A DNA stretch of 56,189 nt from an uncultured Massilia sp. (GTDB lineage: Bacteria > Pseudomonadota > Gammaproteobacteria > Burkholderiales > Burkholderiaceae_D), in the NCBI GenBank assembly GCA_913778765.1, contig CAJYXO010000296.1:1-56189 (forward strand), given 5' to 3'. Shown here one piece after another: positions 10,261 to 19,706 of this stretch. The translations under genes were made by a program, and so were the position numbers. How positions within the stretch are numbered: position 1 is the stretch's first letter; each line of letters starts with the position of its first letter. The notes beneath the pieces are model-generated. The model was not told the DNA's origin, did no database searches, and was given only the letters and a program-made list of their open reading frames with translations.

Positions 10261-11208
10261 ATGGCTAAGAAAATTTCGTTCCCGGCAGTTGGCCGGATGG
10301 GTATCACATTGGCATTCGCCGCCGGCGCGGTCTACGCGGGCTGGCAGCTGTGGCGCCACTACGAGGTCGAGCCCTGGACCCGCGACGGCCGGGTGAAGGC
10401 CTATGTGGTGCAGGTGGCGCCGGACGTGACCGGCCAGGTGACGAAAGTCTACGTGCACGACAACCAGCGTGTCACGACGGGCGAGCCGCTGTTCGAGATC
10501 GACCGGGCTCGTTTCGAACTGGCCCTTCGCCAGAGTGAAGCGCAAGTCGTGGCCGCGCAGGCCGCGCTGGCCCAGGCCCAGCGCGAGAACAAGCGCAACA
10601 CCCAGCTCGACGACCTGGTCTCGCAGGAGACCCGCGAACAGGGCCAGACCCGCACCGACCAGGCGCGCGCCGCGCTGGCCCAGGCGGAAGTCAACCGCGA
10701 CACCGCCAGGCTGAACCTGGCGCGCACCCGCGTCGTATCGGCGGTGGACGGCATCGTCACCAACCTCGACCTGCGCGAAGGCGCCTACGCCACGTCGGCG
10801 CACCCGGTGATGGCGGTGGTGGATTCGACATCCTTCTACGTCGAAGGCTATTTCGAAGAGACCAAGCTGCCCGGCATCCAGGTCGGCGACAAGGTCGAAG
10901 TGACCCTGATGGGCACGCGCCGGCCGCTGCCCGGCCGCGTCGAGAGCTTCGCCGAAGGCATCGCCGACCGCGACCGCTCGACCGGCGCCAACATGCTGCC
11001 GAACGTGAACCCGACCTTCAATTGGGTGCGCCTGGCGCAGCGCATCCCGGTGCGCATCGCCCTCGACCCGCTGCCGGCGAATGTGCGCCTGGTGGCCGGC
11101 CAGACCGCGACCGTGAAAGTGCTGCCGGCCGTTGCGCAGCCTGCGCCGGCCGCGGGGCCTGCCGCCAAGGCGGTCGCCGCGGCGCCGAACGCGAAGAAAC
11201 GATCATGA
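10261..11208 (+). CDS. HlyD-family periplasmic adaptor (AaeA-like)
   Basis: 315 residues. One N-terminal membrane anchor (about 13-30) is followed by a biotinyl-lipoyl-like half (VAPDVTGQVTKVYVHDNQRVTTGEPLFEID), an alpha-helical hairpin rich in Ala/Gln/Glu (about 85-150), the second lipoyl half (VVSAVDGIVTNLDLREGAYA), a beta-barrel (EGYFEETKLPGIQVGDKVEV), and an Ala/Pro/Lys-rich tail. It should bridge the FUSC pump to the outer-membrane channel. It lies between DUF1656 and the NodT gene, with which it overlaps by four bases. Confidence 0.93.
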   Translation: MAKKISFPAVGRMGITLAFAAGAVYAGWQLWRHYEVEPWTRDGRVKAYVVQVAPDVTGQVTKVYVHDNQRVTTGEPLFEIDRARFELALRQSEAQVVAAQAALAQAQRENKRNTQLDDLVSQETREQGQTRTDQARAALAQAEVNRDTARLNLARTRVVSAVDGIVTNLDLREGAYATSAHPVMAVVDSTSFYVEGYFEETKLPGIQVGDKVEVTLMGTRRPLPGRVESFAEGIADRDRSTGANMLPNVNPTFNWVRLAQRIPVRIALDPLPANVRLVAGQTATVKVLPAVAQPAPAAGPAAKAVAAAPNAKKRS

Positions 11209-12674
11209 GAACCATTGCCTATAAAACCCTGACGCTGACGGTGCTGGCGGCTGCGATGGCGGCCTGCACCACCGTCGGCCCCGACTACCACGTGCCCGAG
11301 CAGGCCGTGGTCAAGCGCGATGCCGCCAATGCCCTCTTCATGGGCGCGGGCGAGCAGCCCTACAAATCCGAACCGCTGCCGGCCGACTGGTGGCGCCTGT
11401 ACCAGGACCCGGTGCTGGACAAGCTGGTCGCAAAAGCCTTCGCCGCCAACGCCGACCTGCGCGTGGCCGCCGCCAACCTCGAGCGCACCCATGCGATGCT
11501 GGAAGAAGTCGAAGAGAAGAAGCGTCCGGAAGTGGAGATGAGCGCGGCGCCGCTGTACGGCCGCATCGCCGGCGCCTCGATCGGCCTGCCCGAACAGCTG
11601 CCGCGCACCGGCATCTACGAAGGCGAGGTCAAGGTGGCCTGGCAGACCGACATGTGGGGCCGCATCCGCCGCGCCATCGAGGCCGCCGAAGCCGACCAGG
11701 AAGCCGCACAGGCGGCAAGCGACCTGGCCCACGTGATGGTCGCCGCCGACACCACCCGCGCCTATGCGGAAGCCTGCTCGGCCGGTTACCAGTTGAAGGT
11801 GGCGCAGCAGTCGGTGGACCTGCAACAGAAGTTCGTCAAGCTGACCGGCGAGCGCGTGCAGCGCGGCCGCGGCATCGCCATCGACACCAGCCGCGCCACC
11901 GCCCAGCTTGACCAGTTGCGCGCGAACCTGCCGCCGCTGCTCGCGCGCCAGCGCACTGCCCTGTACCGCCTGGCCGTGCTGACCGGCGAGGTGCCGAGCG
12001 CCTTCCCGAAGGAAGTCGCGCAGTGCACCACGCCGCCGCGCATCGCCGCGGTGATCCCGGTCGGCGACGGCGCCGCCCTGCTGCGCCGCCGTCCGGACGT
12101 GCGCCAGGCCGAGCGCCAGCTGGCCGCCGCCACCGCCCGCATCGGCGTCGCCACCGCCGAGCTGTACCCGAACATCACCCTGGGCGCCTCGTTCGGCGGC
12201 GTCGGCTTCATGGACGACTTTGGCAAGGCCAACACCTGGAAGTTCTCGCTCGGCCCACTGATCTCGTGGAACCTGCCGTCGACCAGTTCGGCGCGCGTCC
12301 ACATCGCCCAGGCCAAGGCCGGTACCGAAGGCGCGCTGGCGCGCTTCGACGGCGTGGTGCTGAACGCGCTGCGCGAGACGGAATCGGCGCTGACCGTGTA
12401 TGCGCGTGAACTCGACCGCAACGCCATGCTGCGCGCGGCGCGCGACCAGAGCGCGCTGGCATCGAGGCAGACCGGCAAGCTGTACCAGTTCGGACGGACC
12501 GACTTCCTGGCGGCGCTGGACGCGGACCGCTCGCTGGCCAGCGCCGAAAGCATGCTGGCGGCATCGGATGCGCAGCTGGCGGCGGATCAGGTGCAGTTGT
12601 TCATGGCGCTGGGCGGGGGGTGGGAGAATACCCGCGCGAAGCATGGTGCGCATGAAGAGGTAGCACACAAGTAA
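11205..12674 (+). CDS. NodT-family outer-membrane efflux lipoprotein
   Basis: 489 residues. The lipoprotein signal ends in a lipobox AAMAAC (Cys near residue 21) followed by TTVGPDYHVPE, the standard start of RND/FUSC outer-membrane factors. Two long alpha-helical OEP repeats follow (DKLVAKAFAANADLRVAAANLERT and LARFDGVVLNALRETESALTVYA). It completes a tripartite export channel with the three preceding genes. I chose ATG 11205, which overlaps the hlyD-like stop (ATGA) and gives the lipobox. Its stop runs into a palindromic repeat. Confidence 0.93.
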   Translation: MRTIAYKTLTLTVLAAAMAACTTVGPDYHVPEQAVVKRDAANALFMGAGEQPYKSEPLPADWWRLYQDPVLDKLVAKAFAANADLRVAAANLERTHAMLEEVEEKKRPEVEMSAAPLYGRIAGASIGLPEQLPRTGIYEGEVKVAWQTDMWGRIRRAIEAAEADQEAAQAASDLAHVMVAADTTRAYAEACSAGYQLKVAQQSVDLQQKFVKLTGERVQRGRGIAIDTSRATAQLDQLRANLPPLLARQRTALYRLAVLTGEVPSAFPKEVAQCTTPPRIAAVIPVGDGAALLRRRPDVRQAERQLAAATARIGVATAELYPNITLGASFGGVGFMDDFGKANTWKFSLGPLISWNLPSTSSARVHIAQAKAGTEGALARFDGVVLNALRETESALTVYARELDRNAMLRAARDQSALASRQTGKLYQFGRTDFLAALDADRSLASAESMLAASDAQLAADQVQLFMALGGGWENTRAKHGAHEEVAHK

Positions 12675-12777
12675 ACGTCGTTCCCGCGAAGGCGGGAGCC
12701 CAAGTTCTTTGCGGGTTACCGGCGATTGTTTCAGCCATTCGACAAACTTGGGTCCCCGCCTGCGCGGGGACGACGTT
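12674..12777. repeat. Inverted pair of REP-like elements (family A, copy 1)
   Basis: Two arms of about 33 bases, 12674-12706 and 12745-12777, each containing a small hairpin (ttcccGCgaagGCggga type), are near-perfect reverse complements and flank 38 unrelated bases. Similar elements are at 49529-49612 (pair) and 20596-20625 (single). This pair separates two convergent genes and overlaps the last codon of each, so it may serve as a bidirectional terminator. Confidence 0.85.
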
Positions 12778-14982
12778 AGAGGAGCTTATCGAGCGTCACC
12801 GGCAAATCCCTCACCCGCTTCCCGGTCGCGTGATACACGGCATTCGCAATCGCCGCACCCACGCCGGTGATGCCGATCTCGCCGATCCCCTTCGCCCCCA
12901 AGGGATTCACATGCGGGTCGTCCTCGTCGACGATCTGCACGTCGATGGCCTGGATGTCGGCATTCACCGGCACGTGGTACTCCGCCAGGTTGCCGTTCAC
13001 GGCGCGGCCGTTGCGCTTGTCGATGACCGTCTCTTCCAGCAGCGCCAGGCCGATGCCCCAGACGATCCCGCCCATCAGCTGGCTGTAGCCGGTCTTCTCG
13101 TTCATCAGCTTGCCGACGCCGTAGACGCCGACCACGCGCGGCACGCGGATCTCGCCCAGGTCTTCGTCCACCGTCACTTCGACGAACACGGCGCCGAAGG
13201 CGTGCATCGAGTACTTCTTCTTTTCGTCGCCGGGTTCGGCCTTGGCCGTCACTTCGACCGGTGCGCCGTGGCGCGCGACGATCTCGCGCATCGCCTCGCG
13301 CTTGGACGGCGCATCCAGCAGGTACAGCTCGCCGTTCTCGAAGCCGATCTTCTCAACCGTGACGCCATACAGCGGCGAGGCCCGATCGGCCAGGGCGAGG
13401 CCGGCCAGCTTCAGGCGCAGCGCATGGCCGGCCGCCTGCACCGCCGGGCCGACGCTGGCCACCGTGGTCGAGCCGCCCGACACCGGCGCTTCCGGCATCG
13501 TCGACTCGCCCAGCTCGAAGCGCACCTGGCTCACCGGCAGGCCGACCGCATCGGCGGCGATCTGGGTCATGACCGTGTAGGTGCCGGTGCCCAGGTCCTG
13601 GGTGGCCGAGCGGAACAGCGCCGTGCCGTCCGCCGCCAGGGTGGCCGAGCATTCGCCCGGCGAGCGGTTGGTCGGGTAGGTGGCGGTGGCCATGCCCCAG
13701 CCGACCAGCTGGTTCCCGCGCTGCATGGAGCGCGGCTGCGGCTTGCGGTCCTTCCAGCCGAAGCGCTCGGCGCCGATCTCGTAACACTGGCGCAGCGATT
13801 TGCTGGACCACGGCAGGTCCTTGCCCGGGTCCTTCTCGGTGTAGTTCTTCAGGCGCAGCGCCAGCGGGTCCATGTTCAGCTGATAGGCCAGTTCGTCCAT
13901 CGCCGATTCCAGCGCGAAGGAGCCGGAGGCTTCGCCGGGCGCGCGCATGAAGGTCGGCGTGCCCAGGTTCATCGGCGCCAGCCGGTGCGTGGTCTCCTGG
14001 TTCGGGCTCTCGTACATCATGCGCGTCATGATCCCGCAGGGTTCGATCCAGTCTTCGATGGTCGAGGTATAGGCGACGGTGTCGTGGGCGGAGGCGAGCA
14101 GGCTGCCGTCGTCCTTCGCGCCCAGGCGGAAGCGCTGTTCGGTGTTCGGACGCTGGCCGACCGGGCCGAACATCTGGGTGCGGTCCAGCGACAGCTTGAC
14201 CGGGCGGCCCAGCATCTTCGCGGCCATCGCCGTCAGCGGACCGTGCGACCAGATCGAGCCCTTCGAGCCGAAGCCGCCGCCGGTGTAGGGGCAGATCGCG
14301 GTCACGTTTTCGGGCGGGATGCCGAAGATGTTCGCGACGATGCGCTGCACGCCCTTCATGTACTGCGTCGATTCGTGGATGGTCAGCTTGTCGCCATCCC
14401 ACTCCGCGATGGTGGCATGGGTCTCGAGCGGATTGTGGTTCTCGATCGGCGTCGTGTAGGTCTCGTCGATGCGCACGGCGGCCGCCAGCAGGCCGTCCGC
14501 GAGGTCGCCGCGCCTGGTGTCGGTTTCCTCGGCCAGCACCTTCTCGGGCGTGTGCAGCTTGCCCTTCTTCGCCTGGTCGAAGTCGAGCACCGCATCCTTG
14601 CGCTCGTACTCGATGCGCAGCCGCGCCGCGGCCTCGCGCGCATGCTCGTAGGTGTCGGCCACGACCACCGCGATCGGCTGGTTGTTGTAATAGACCTCGT
14701 CTTCCTGCAGCAAGGTGAGGCGGCGGCCGATCGGCGGCTGCAGCTTGCCGTCCTTGGTCGACTTCGGCAGGCGCATGGCGTTCTGCGGCGTCATCACCAG
14801 CAGCAGGCCGGGCACTTCGCGCGCCGCGCTGTCGTCGATGCGGAGCACGCGGCCGCTGGCGATGGTGCTGGTGACCAGGACGGCATGTGTCAGTCCCTCG
14901 ACCTGGTGCTCGGCCGTGTAAGGTGCGCCGCCGCTGACCTTGGCCCAGGCGTCGGTACGGTTGATGGGTGCGCCGATGCCGT

Positions 14983-14986
<4 letters not shown>
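12776..14986 (-). CDS. Molybdenum hydroxylase large subunit (PaoC/YagR-like)
   Basis: 736 residues, about the length of stand-alone molybdopterin-binding subunits of the xanthine dehydrogenase/aldehyde oxidase family. Visible are the N-terminal domain (RTDAWAKVSGGAPYTAEHQ), cofactor-binding loops (TGGGFGSKG; MRAPGEASGSFALESAMDELA), and the C-terminal LGAKGIGEIGITGVGAA with the catalytic Glu. It likely oxidises aldehydes or N-heterocycles. The ATG at 14986 overlaps the stop of the FAD subunit (ATGA). No chaperone (PaoD/XdhC) is seen after it; the operon ends at the palindromic repeat. Confidence 0.93.
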
Positions 14987-15981
<995 letters not shown>

Positions 15982-15996
15982 GCGGAGTTCCTTTCT

Positions 15997-16578
15997 TCAG
16001 GCCTGGCGCAGCACGACGCTGTGGATCGCCTTGACGATGTTCGGATAGGCGCCGCAGCGGCAGATATTGCCGCTCATGCGCTCGCGGATCTCATCTTCGG
16101 ACAGCGCGGCCGGCTCCAGCTGCTCGCCGTCGGTGACGGCGCTGGCCTGGCGCTGCTTGATCTCGTCGAGCAGCGCCACCGCCGAGCACACCTGGCCCGG
16201 CGTGCAGTAGCCGCACTGGAAGCCGTCGCAGTCCATGAAGGCCTGCTGCATCGGGTGCGGCTGGGCTTCGCTGCCCAGGCCCTCCACCGTGGTGATCTCG
16301 CGGCCGTCGTGCATCACCGCCAGGGTCAGGCAGGAATTGATGCGCTGGCCGTCGACGATGACGGTGCAGGCGCCGCACTGGCCGCGGTCGCAGCCTTTCT
16401 TGGTGCCGGTCAGGTGCAGCACTTCGCGCAGGGCGTCCAGCAGGGTCACGCGCGGTTCGACCTGCAGTCGATGCTCGGCGCCGTTGATGCGCAAGGTGAG
16501 CGGCTGGGGTGGGACGTACGGCGGATGGGCCACGGCATGCGCGCCCTGCTCCGCCACTCTCTGTTCGTCTTGTGGCAT
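15997..16578 (-). CDS. Molybdenum hydroxylase [2Fe-2S] subunit (PaoA/YagT-like)
   Basis: 193 residues. The plant-ferredoxin-type cluster is at GCDRGQCGACTVIVDG with a fourth Cys in RINSC. The second cluster domain has CGYCTPGQVC and NICRCGAYPNI. The start at ATG 16578 (MPQDEQRVAEQ) leaves about 35 residues before the fold and no twin-arginine motif, so unlike E. coli PaoA this enzyme should stay in the cytoplasm. It is the first gene of the three-subunit operon. The upstream part of the open frame runs through the decayed rtcB and is not coding for this protein. Confidence 0.92.
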   Translation of the reverse strand: MPQDEQRVAEQGAHAVAHPPYVPPQPLTLRINGAEHRLQVEPRVTLLDALREVLHLTGTKKGCDRGQCGACTVIVDGQRINSCLTLAVMHDGREITTVEGLGSEAQPHPMQQAFMDCDGFQCGYCTPGQVCSAVALLDEIKQRQASAVTDGEQLEPAALSEDEIRERMSGNICRCGAYPNIVKAIHSVVLRQA

Positions 16579-16615
16579 GGTTCGCTCGCTTTCAAAAAAA
16601 ATCGGTGTTATCCCT

Positions 16616-17050
16616 TCACGCACACCACCTGCTTGGGCGAGGGCATGAGTCCTTCGCGTCCTGAACCGTGAAATGGCGCTTGGCCTCGGTGCGGCTCGTG
16701 GTGCGGCCGGCGCCGTGGCTGCAGCTGTTGCAATTCTCGGGGTTACGCGTGACCAGCACTTCCTTGCCGTCGAGACAGGGCAGGTCCTGATCGGGCAGGT
16801 TGAGCATGTGCTTGCGCCTGCCCTGCCGCGCCAGCTCGATGAAATGGGTGCCGATCGCATTGCCGACCCCGCGCGAGCCGGCATGCAGCATCAGCCAGAC
16901 GAAGCCTTCTTCGTCCAGGCAGACCTCGACGAAGTGATTGCCGCTGCCGAGGGTGCCGAGGTGCTTGACGTTGTTGGTGGTGCGCAGCTTGACCGGGTGG
17001 CCGCCCGGCGGGGTCATCTGATCGTAGTCACGGTTTTCCATCGGCTTCAT
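16616..17050 (-). pseudogene. rtcB: Remnant of RNA ligase RtcB with internal deletions
   Basis: The 144-codon open frame has unmistakable RtcB pieces: HLGTLGSGNHFVEV and LMLHAGSRGVGNAIGTHFIELA (metal-binding core), DQDL, EVLVTRNPE, and SCSHGAGRTTSRTEAKRHFTVQD (the region with the guanylylated His). The N-terminal third, a large block between DQDL and EVLVTR, a further piece before SCSHGAGR, and the C-terminal end are missing compared with the usual 390-480 residues. Two metal-site motifs and the GMP-accepting region are now almost adjacent. The frame has nevertheless stayed open. I judge it non-functional as a ligase. Confidence 0.8.
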
Positions 17051-17142
17051 GATGGCCGAAATCGCAAAACCGGGGAGCGCGCATGGCGTGTACAGACAGA
17101 GTTATTCCACCAAGAAATCAATCACTTAGGAATGTTTTGTTT

Positions 17143-17148
17143 TATACT
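17143..17148 (+). promoter_or_regulatory. Possible -10 box giving a leaderless lipoprotein mRNA
   Basis: TATACT ends seven bases before the ATG of the following lipoprotein gene, and no purine-rich ribosome site lies between (the spacer reads cctgac). If the box is used, transcription would start at or next to the A of the start codon. No clear -35 box is visible, so the call is tentative. Confidence 0.3.
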
Positions 17149-17154
17149 CCTGAC

Positions 17155-17574
17155 ATGACCAAACGCGCCCCGTACCTCCTGCTTCCGCTGCTGCTGGCCG
17201 GCTGCGTCAACGAATCGGCCAGCTACCTCATCGACGGCAGCGACCACTCGCTGACCGTACTCGTCACGCAGGATTATTTCTGGAGCAAGCAGGCGGGGCT
17301 GCGCCTGGTCGCCTCCCGGCTGCCGGATTGCCAGCGCCAGTTCGACCTCGGCAAGACCTCGACGGCCGACCTCAACGTCGAATTGTTCTCCACCGGCGAC
17401 AACAGCTATCTGCTGCGTTCCGGCGACGACATGTGGCAGGTGGAAACCGGCGGCTGCACCCAACTGCCGGCGCCCGGCGAGAATGTCCAGGCACAGCCGA
17501 TCGGTGTGTTCCACCTGGACGGCAGGAAGAAGCTGGTATTCGAGCGCGCCGAGGGCTCGGCGGCTTCTTCCTAG
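17155..17574 (+). CDS. Small lipoprotein of unknown function
   Basis: 139 residues. The signal peptide with lipobox LLAGC (Cys19) is followed by VNESASYLIDGSDHSLTVLV. The remainder is predicted beta-rich and has two further cysteines (LPDCQRQFD and TGGCTQL), which could pair in the periplasm. The pattern of a cell-envelope lipoprotein with a beta-strand core is common in Burkholderiales, but I do not recognise the family. Start chosen at ATG 17155 because the signal peptide begins there. It stands alone between divergent neighbours. A weak hairpin at 17581-17599 may end the transcript. Confidence 0.75.
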   Translation: MTKRAPYLLLPLLLAGCVNESASYLIDGSDHSLTVLVTQDYFWSKQAGLRLVASRLPDCQRQFDLGKTSTADLNVELFSTGDNSYLLRSGDDMWQVETGGCTQLPAPGENVQAQPIGVFHLDGRKKLVFERAEGSAASS

Positions 17575-17748
17575 ACTGCGGGCCGGTGCGATGCCGGCCG
17601 CACTTGCGTTTATTGTTCAGAGGCGGCATCTAAGCGTGCCGTTTCGCCCGAGAATGATACGCTGTGAAAATAGCAAAATATTCTCCGATTCTCACAGGAG
17701 TGTGAAGCCTGGCGCGGCGCTGATGACACAGCCGCGATGCACAGCCGA

Positions 17749-18357
17749 TTACGGCCGCAGCCAGCCCCAGGCGATCGGCCGCGCCAGCACGCGCCGATAC
17801 AAGGTCCCGAGCGAGGTCGTCAGCAGCGCGCACATCGCATCAGGCAGGCGCGCCTGGAACAGCAAGGTCACCCCCACCGCGACACCGAATGCGCCGATCA
17901 TGTCCAGCGGCCAGTGCACACCCAGGAAGACGCGCGACCACGCCACCACGAAGGCCAACGGCAGCAGCGAGCGGCCAAAGCGTTTTGCCGCCGGGACGCT
18001 GCTGGCGGCCAGGACCAGCGCCACCGTGAACATGATGGTGCCGTGGTCGCTCGGGAAGGAACTGTCCGGCGCATGGTGCAGGAAATTGCGGCCGACGCCG
18101 GCCACGAAAGGACGCGCGTGATACCACATCAGGCCGATCACGGCATTGATGCCCAGTGCGAGACCAGTCGCCGCCAGCGCCTTCACGGCCGCCTCGCGCT
18201 GGGCGCCGACGCCGCTCATCCACAGGCCGAGCAGGCCGATGGGTATCAGCAGGATCAGCCATTCGGCGCAGAACAGGGCCAGTTCCAGGCGCCAGCCGTG
18301 CAGGCCGGCGTTGGAATTGATCATGGCAAACCACAGCAGATTGATGTTCTCTAGCAT
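17749..18357 (-). CDS. PAP2-family phosphatase (undecaprenyl-diphosphatase-like)
   Basis: 202 residues with about six membrane helices. The three PAP2 signature blocks are present: a reduced first motif WYHARP, PSDH in FPSDHGTIMF, and SRVFLGVHWPLD. The arrangement and length resemble BcrC-type undecaprenyl-pyrophosphate phosphatases, which recycle the lipid carrier of cell-wall synthesis, or lipid-phosphate phosphatases acting on lipid A or phospholipids. The neighbours do not decide between these. Confidence 0.88.
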   Translation of the reverse strand: MLENINLLWFAMINSNAGLHGWRLELALFCAEWLILLIPIGLLGLWMSGVGAQREAAVKALAATGLALGINAVIGLMWYHARPFVAGVGRNFLHHAPDSSFPSDHGTIMFTVALVLAASSVPAAKRFGRSLLPLAFVVAWSRVFLGVHWPLDMIGAFGVAVGVTLLFQARLPDAMCALLTTSLGTLYRRVLARPIAWGWLRP

Positions 18358-18480
18358 GAGAAAGTGACAAGTGTATGACCTGTCTCGACTTTATCAGCTC
18401 TGCAGTGGGAACTTAAACACTTCCGCGCAAGTTAAGCTTCTCTTAACCCAAGCAAGGTTCCAGCCCATGGCAGATCTTGT

Positions 18481-18804
18481 TCAGCGTTGTCCGGTCAGCT
18501 GGCGCAGCCGCGCGATCTCGGTGCTGCGCCCGAGCTTGTCGAGTGCGCTTTCGAGCAGGGTGCGGTCGCCATCGCGCAGCATGGTCCATTGCGTGAAATA
18601 CTCGTGCACGGTACGCCAGGGCGGAAACTCGGGCGGCATGCTGCGCCAGGCGCTGCCCGAATGCAGAAAATACAGGACCGCGCAGAAGACATCGTACAGG
18701 TCGTGCTTGCGCGGCCTCGTCTTGCGGCGCGCCGCTTCCAGCATCTCACGGACGGTATCGAACTGCTCGCGCGTTACATCGCTAGGAAATGTTGGCCTGT
18801 TCAT
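18481..18804 (-). pseudogene. IS5-type transposase N-terminal fragment (DUF4096 only)
   Basis: 107 codons from ATG 18804. The sequence PSDVTREQFDTVREMLEAARRKTRPRKHDLYDVFCAVLYFL and GSAWRSMPPEFPPWRTVHEYFTQW is the DUF4096 DNA-binding front part of IS5-family transposases. The DDE catalytic part that normally follows is absent: the frame ends about 30 residues later with STEIARLRQLTGQR. No terminal repeats are obvious around it. It could be an IS relic or a retained DNA-binding protein. Confidence 0.75.
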
Positions 18805-18954
18805 GTCGTTCGCCTCAAAGTGATTTGGAGACGCGTGATCCGGAACGGTTCCCGACCGAGACATGATGGATGCATAATTCCGACCATGCGGCCGGCAGGT
18901 AGATCTCCGTAAATACAGTGTAGCGCGAATTGCACTTGATGTCGGGTATTTTTA

Positions 18955-18979
18955 CGGAAAGGGCGGCGCATGGCCGCCC
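18955..18979 (-). terminator. Terminator-like hairpin behind folE
   Basis: A stem GGGCGGC / GCCGCCC with a 5-nt loop lies just beyond the folE stop. In the folE direction it is followed by TTTCCG, only a short T run, so the terminator call is moderate. Confidence 0.5.
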
Positions 18980-18988
18980 AGAGTCGGT

Positions 18989-19555
18989 TCAATCGCGGGC
19001 CAGCGACAGGAACTCGGTGCGCAGCGCCAGGTTCGGCTGCAGTTCGCCCAGCATGGCGGAGGTGATGGTTTCTTCGCCGGGGGTGCGGATGCCGCGGCTT
19101 TCCATGCACATGTGGCGGCACTTGATGACCACGCCGACCGCCTTCGGTTCCAGCACTTCCATCAGCGTGTTGGCGATCTGGACCGTCAGGCGTTCCTGCA
19201 CCTGCAGGCGCTTGGAGAACACGTCGACCAGGCGGGTCAGCTTCGACAGGCCGACGATTTTGCCATTCGGCAAATAACCGACGGTGGCCTTGCCGAAGAA
19301 GGGCGCCAGGTGGTGTTCGCAGTGGCTGTAGACCGGGATGCCGCGCACCACGATCAGTTCGTTGTATTCCTCGGCGCCATCCTCGAAGGCCTTGAGAATC
19401 TCGACCGGATCCTGTTCGTAGCCCGAAGTCCAGTGTTTCCAGGCTTTGGCGACACGCGCCGGCGTCTCGTGCAGGCCGGGACGATTGGGATCTTCGCCGA
19501 GGCTGGCCAGCAGGCGGCGCCAGTCGTTTTCGGTGAAGACTTCTTTGTCAGACAT
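18989..19555 (-). CDS. folE: GTP cyclohydrolase I
   Basis: 188 residues. It converts GTP to 7,8-dihydroneopterin triphosphate, the first step of tetrahydrofolate (and of other pteridine) synthesis. The zinc and active-site segments are clear: VYSHCEHHLAPFFGKATVGYLP (Cys and two His), KLTRLVDVFSKRLQVQERLT, and KCRHMCMESRGIR (second zinc Cys). The N-terminal RPGLHETPARVAKAW is also typical. It is a single gene in the cytosolic enzyme family, flanked by an IS relic and a divergent membrane protein gene. Confidence 0.97.
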   Translation of the reverse strand: MSDKEVFTENDWRRLLASLGEDPNRPGLHETPARVAKAWKHWTSGYEQDPVEILKAFEDGAEEYNELIVVRGIPVYSHCEHHLAPFFGKATVGYLPNGKIVGLSKLTRLVDVFSKRLQVQERLTVQIANTLMEVLEPKAVGVVIKCRHMCMESRGIRTPGEETITSAMLGELQPNLALRTEFLSLARD

Positions 19556-19584
19556 GGGTGTACCCTAAAATTGAAGACTGCCGA

Positions 19585-19613
19585 GAGTATATAGAAAATG
19601 CCGAACCTCTACA
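19585..19613 (-). promoter_or_regulatory. Candidate folE promoter
   Basis: Reading toward folE: TGTAGA, a 17-base spacer, then TATACT (19590-19585). The predicted start is about 20-25 bases before the folE ATG. The -10 is good, the -35 poor. Confidence 0.4.
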
Positions 19614-19706
19614 GGTCGCAGGCTATTTCTTTGCGTAAAACGTAGGCAGTTGTCGCATTGCTGCGCTAGCGTGGTCGACGTCCTTTTCACGATGAGGAGA
19701 ACCGCC

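Noticed and set aside
17581..17599. Hairpin GGCCGG / CCGGCC behind the lipoprotein gene as terminator
   Set aside because: Only six base pairs and no T run; too weak to list as a feature.
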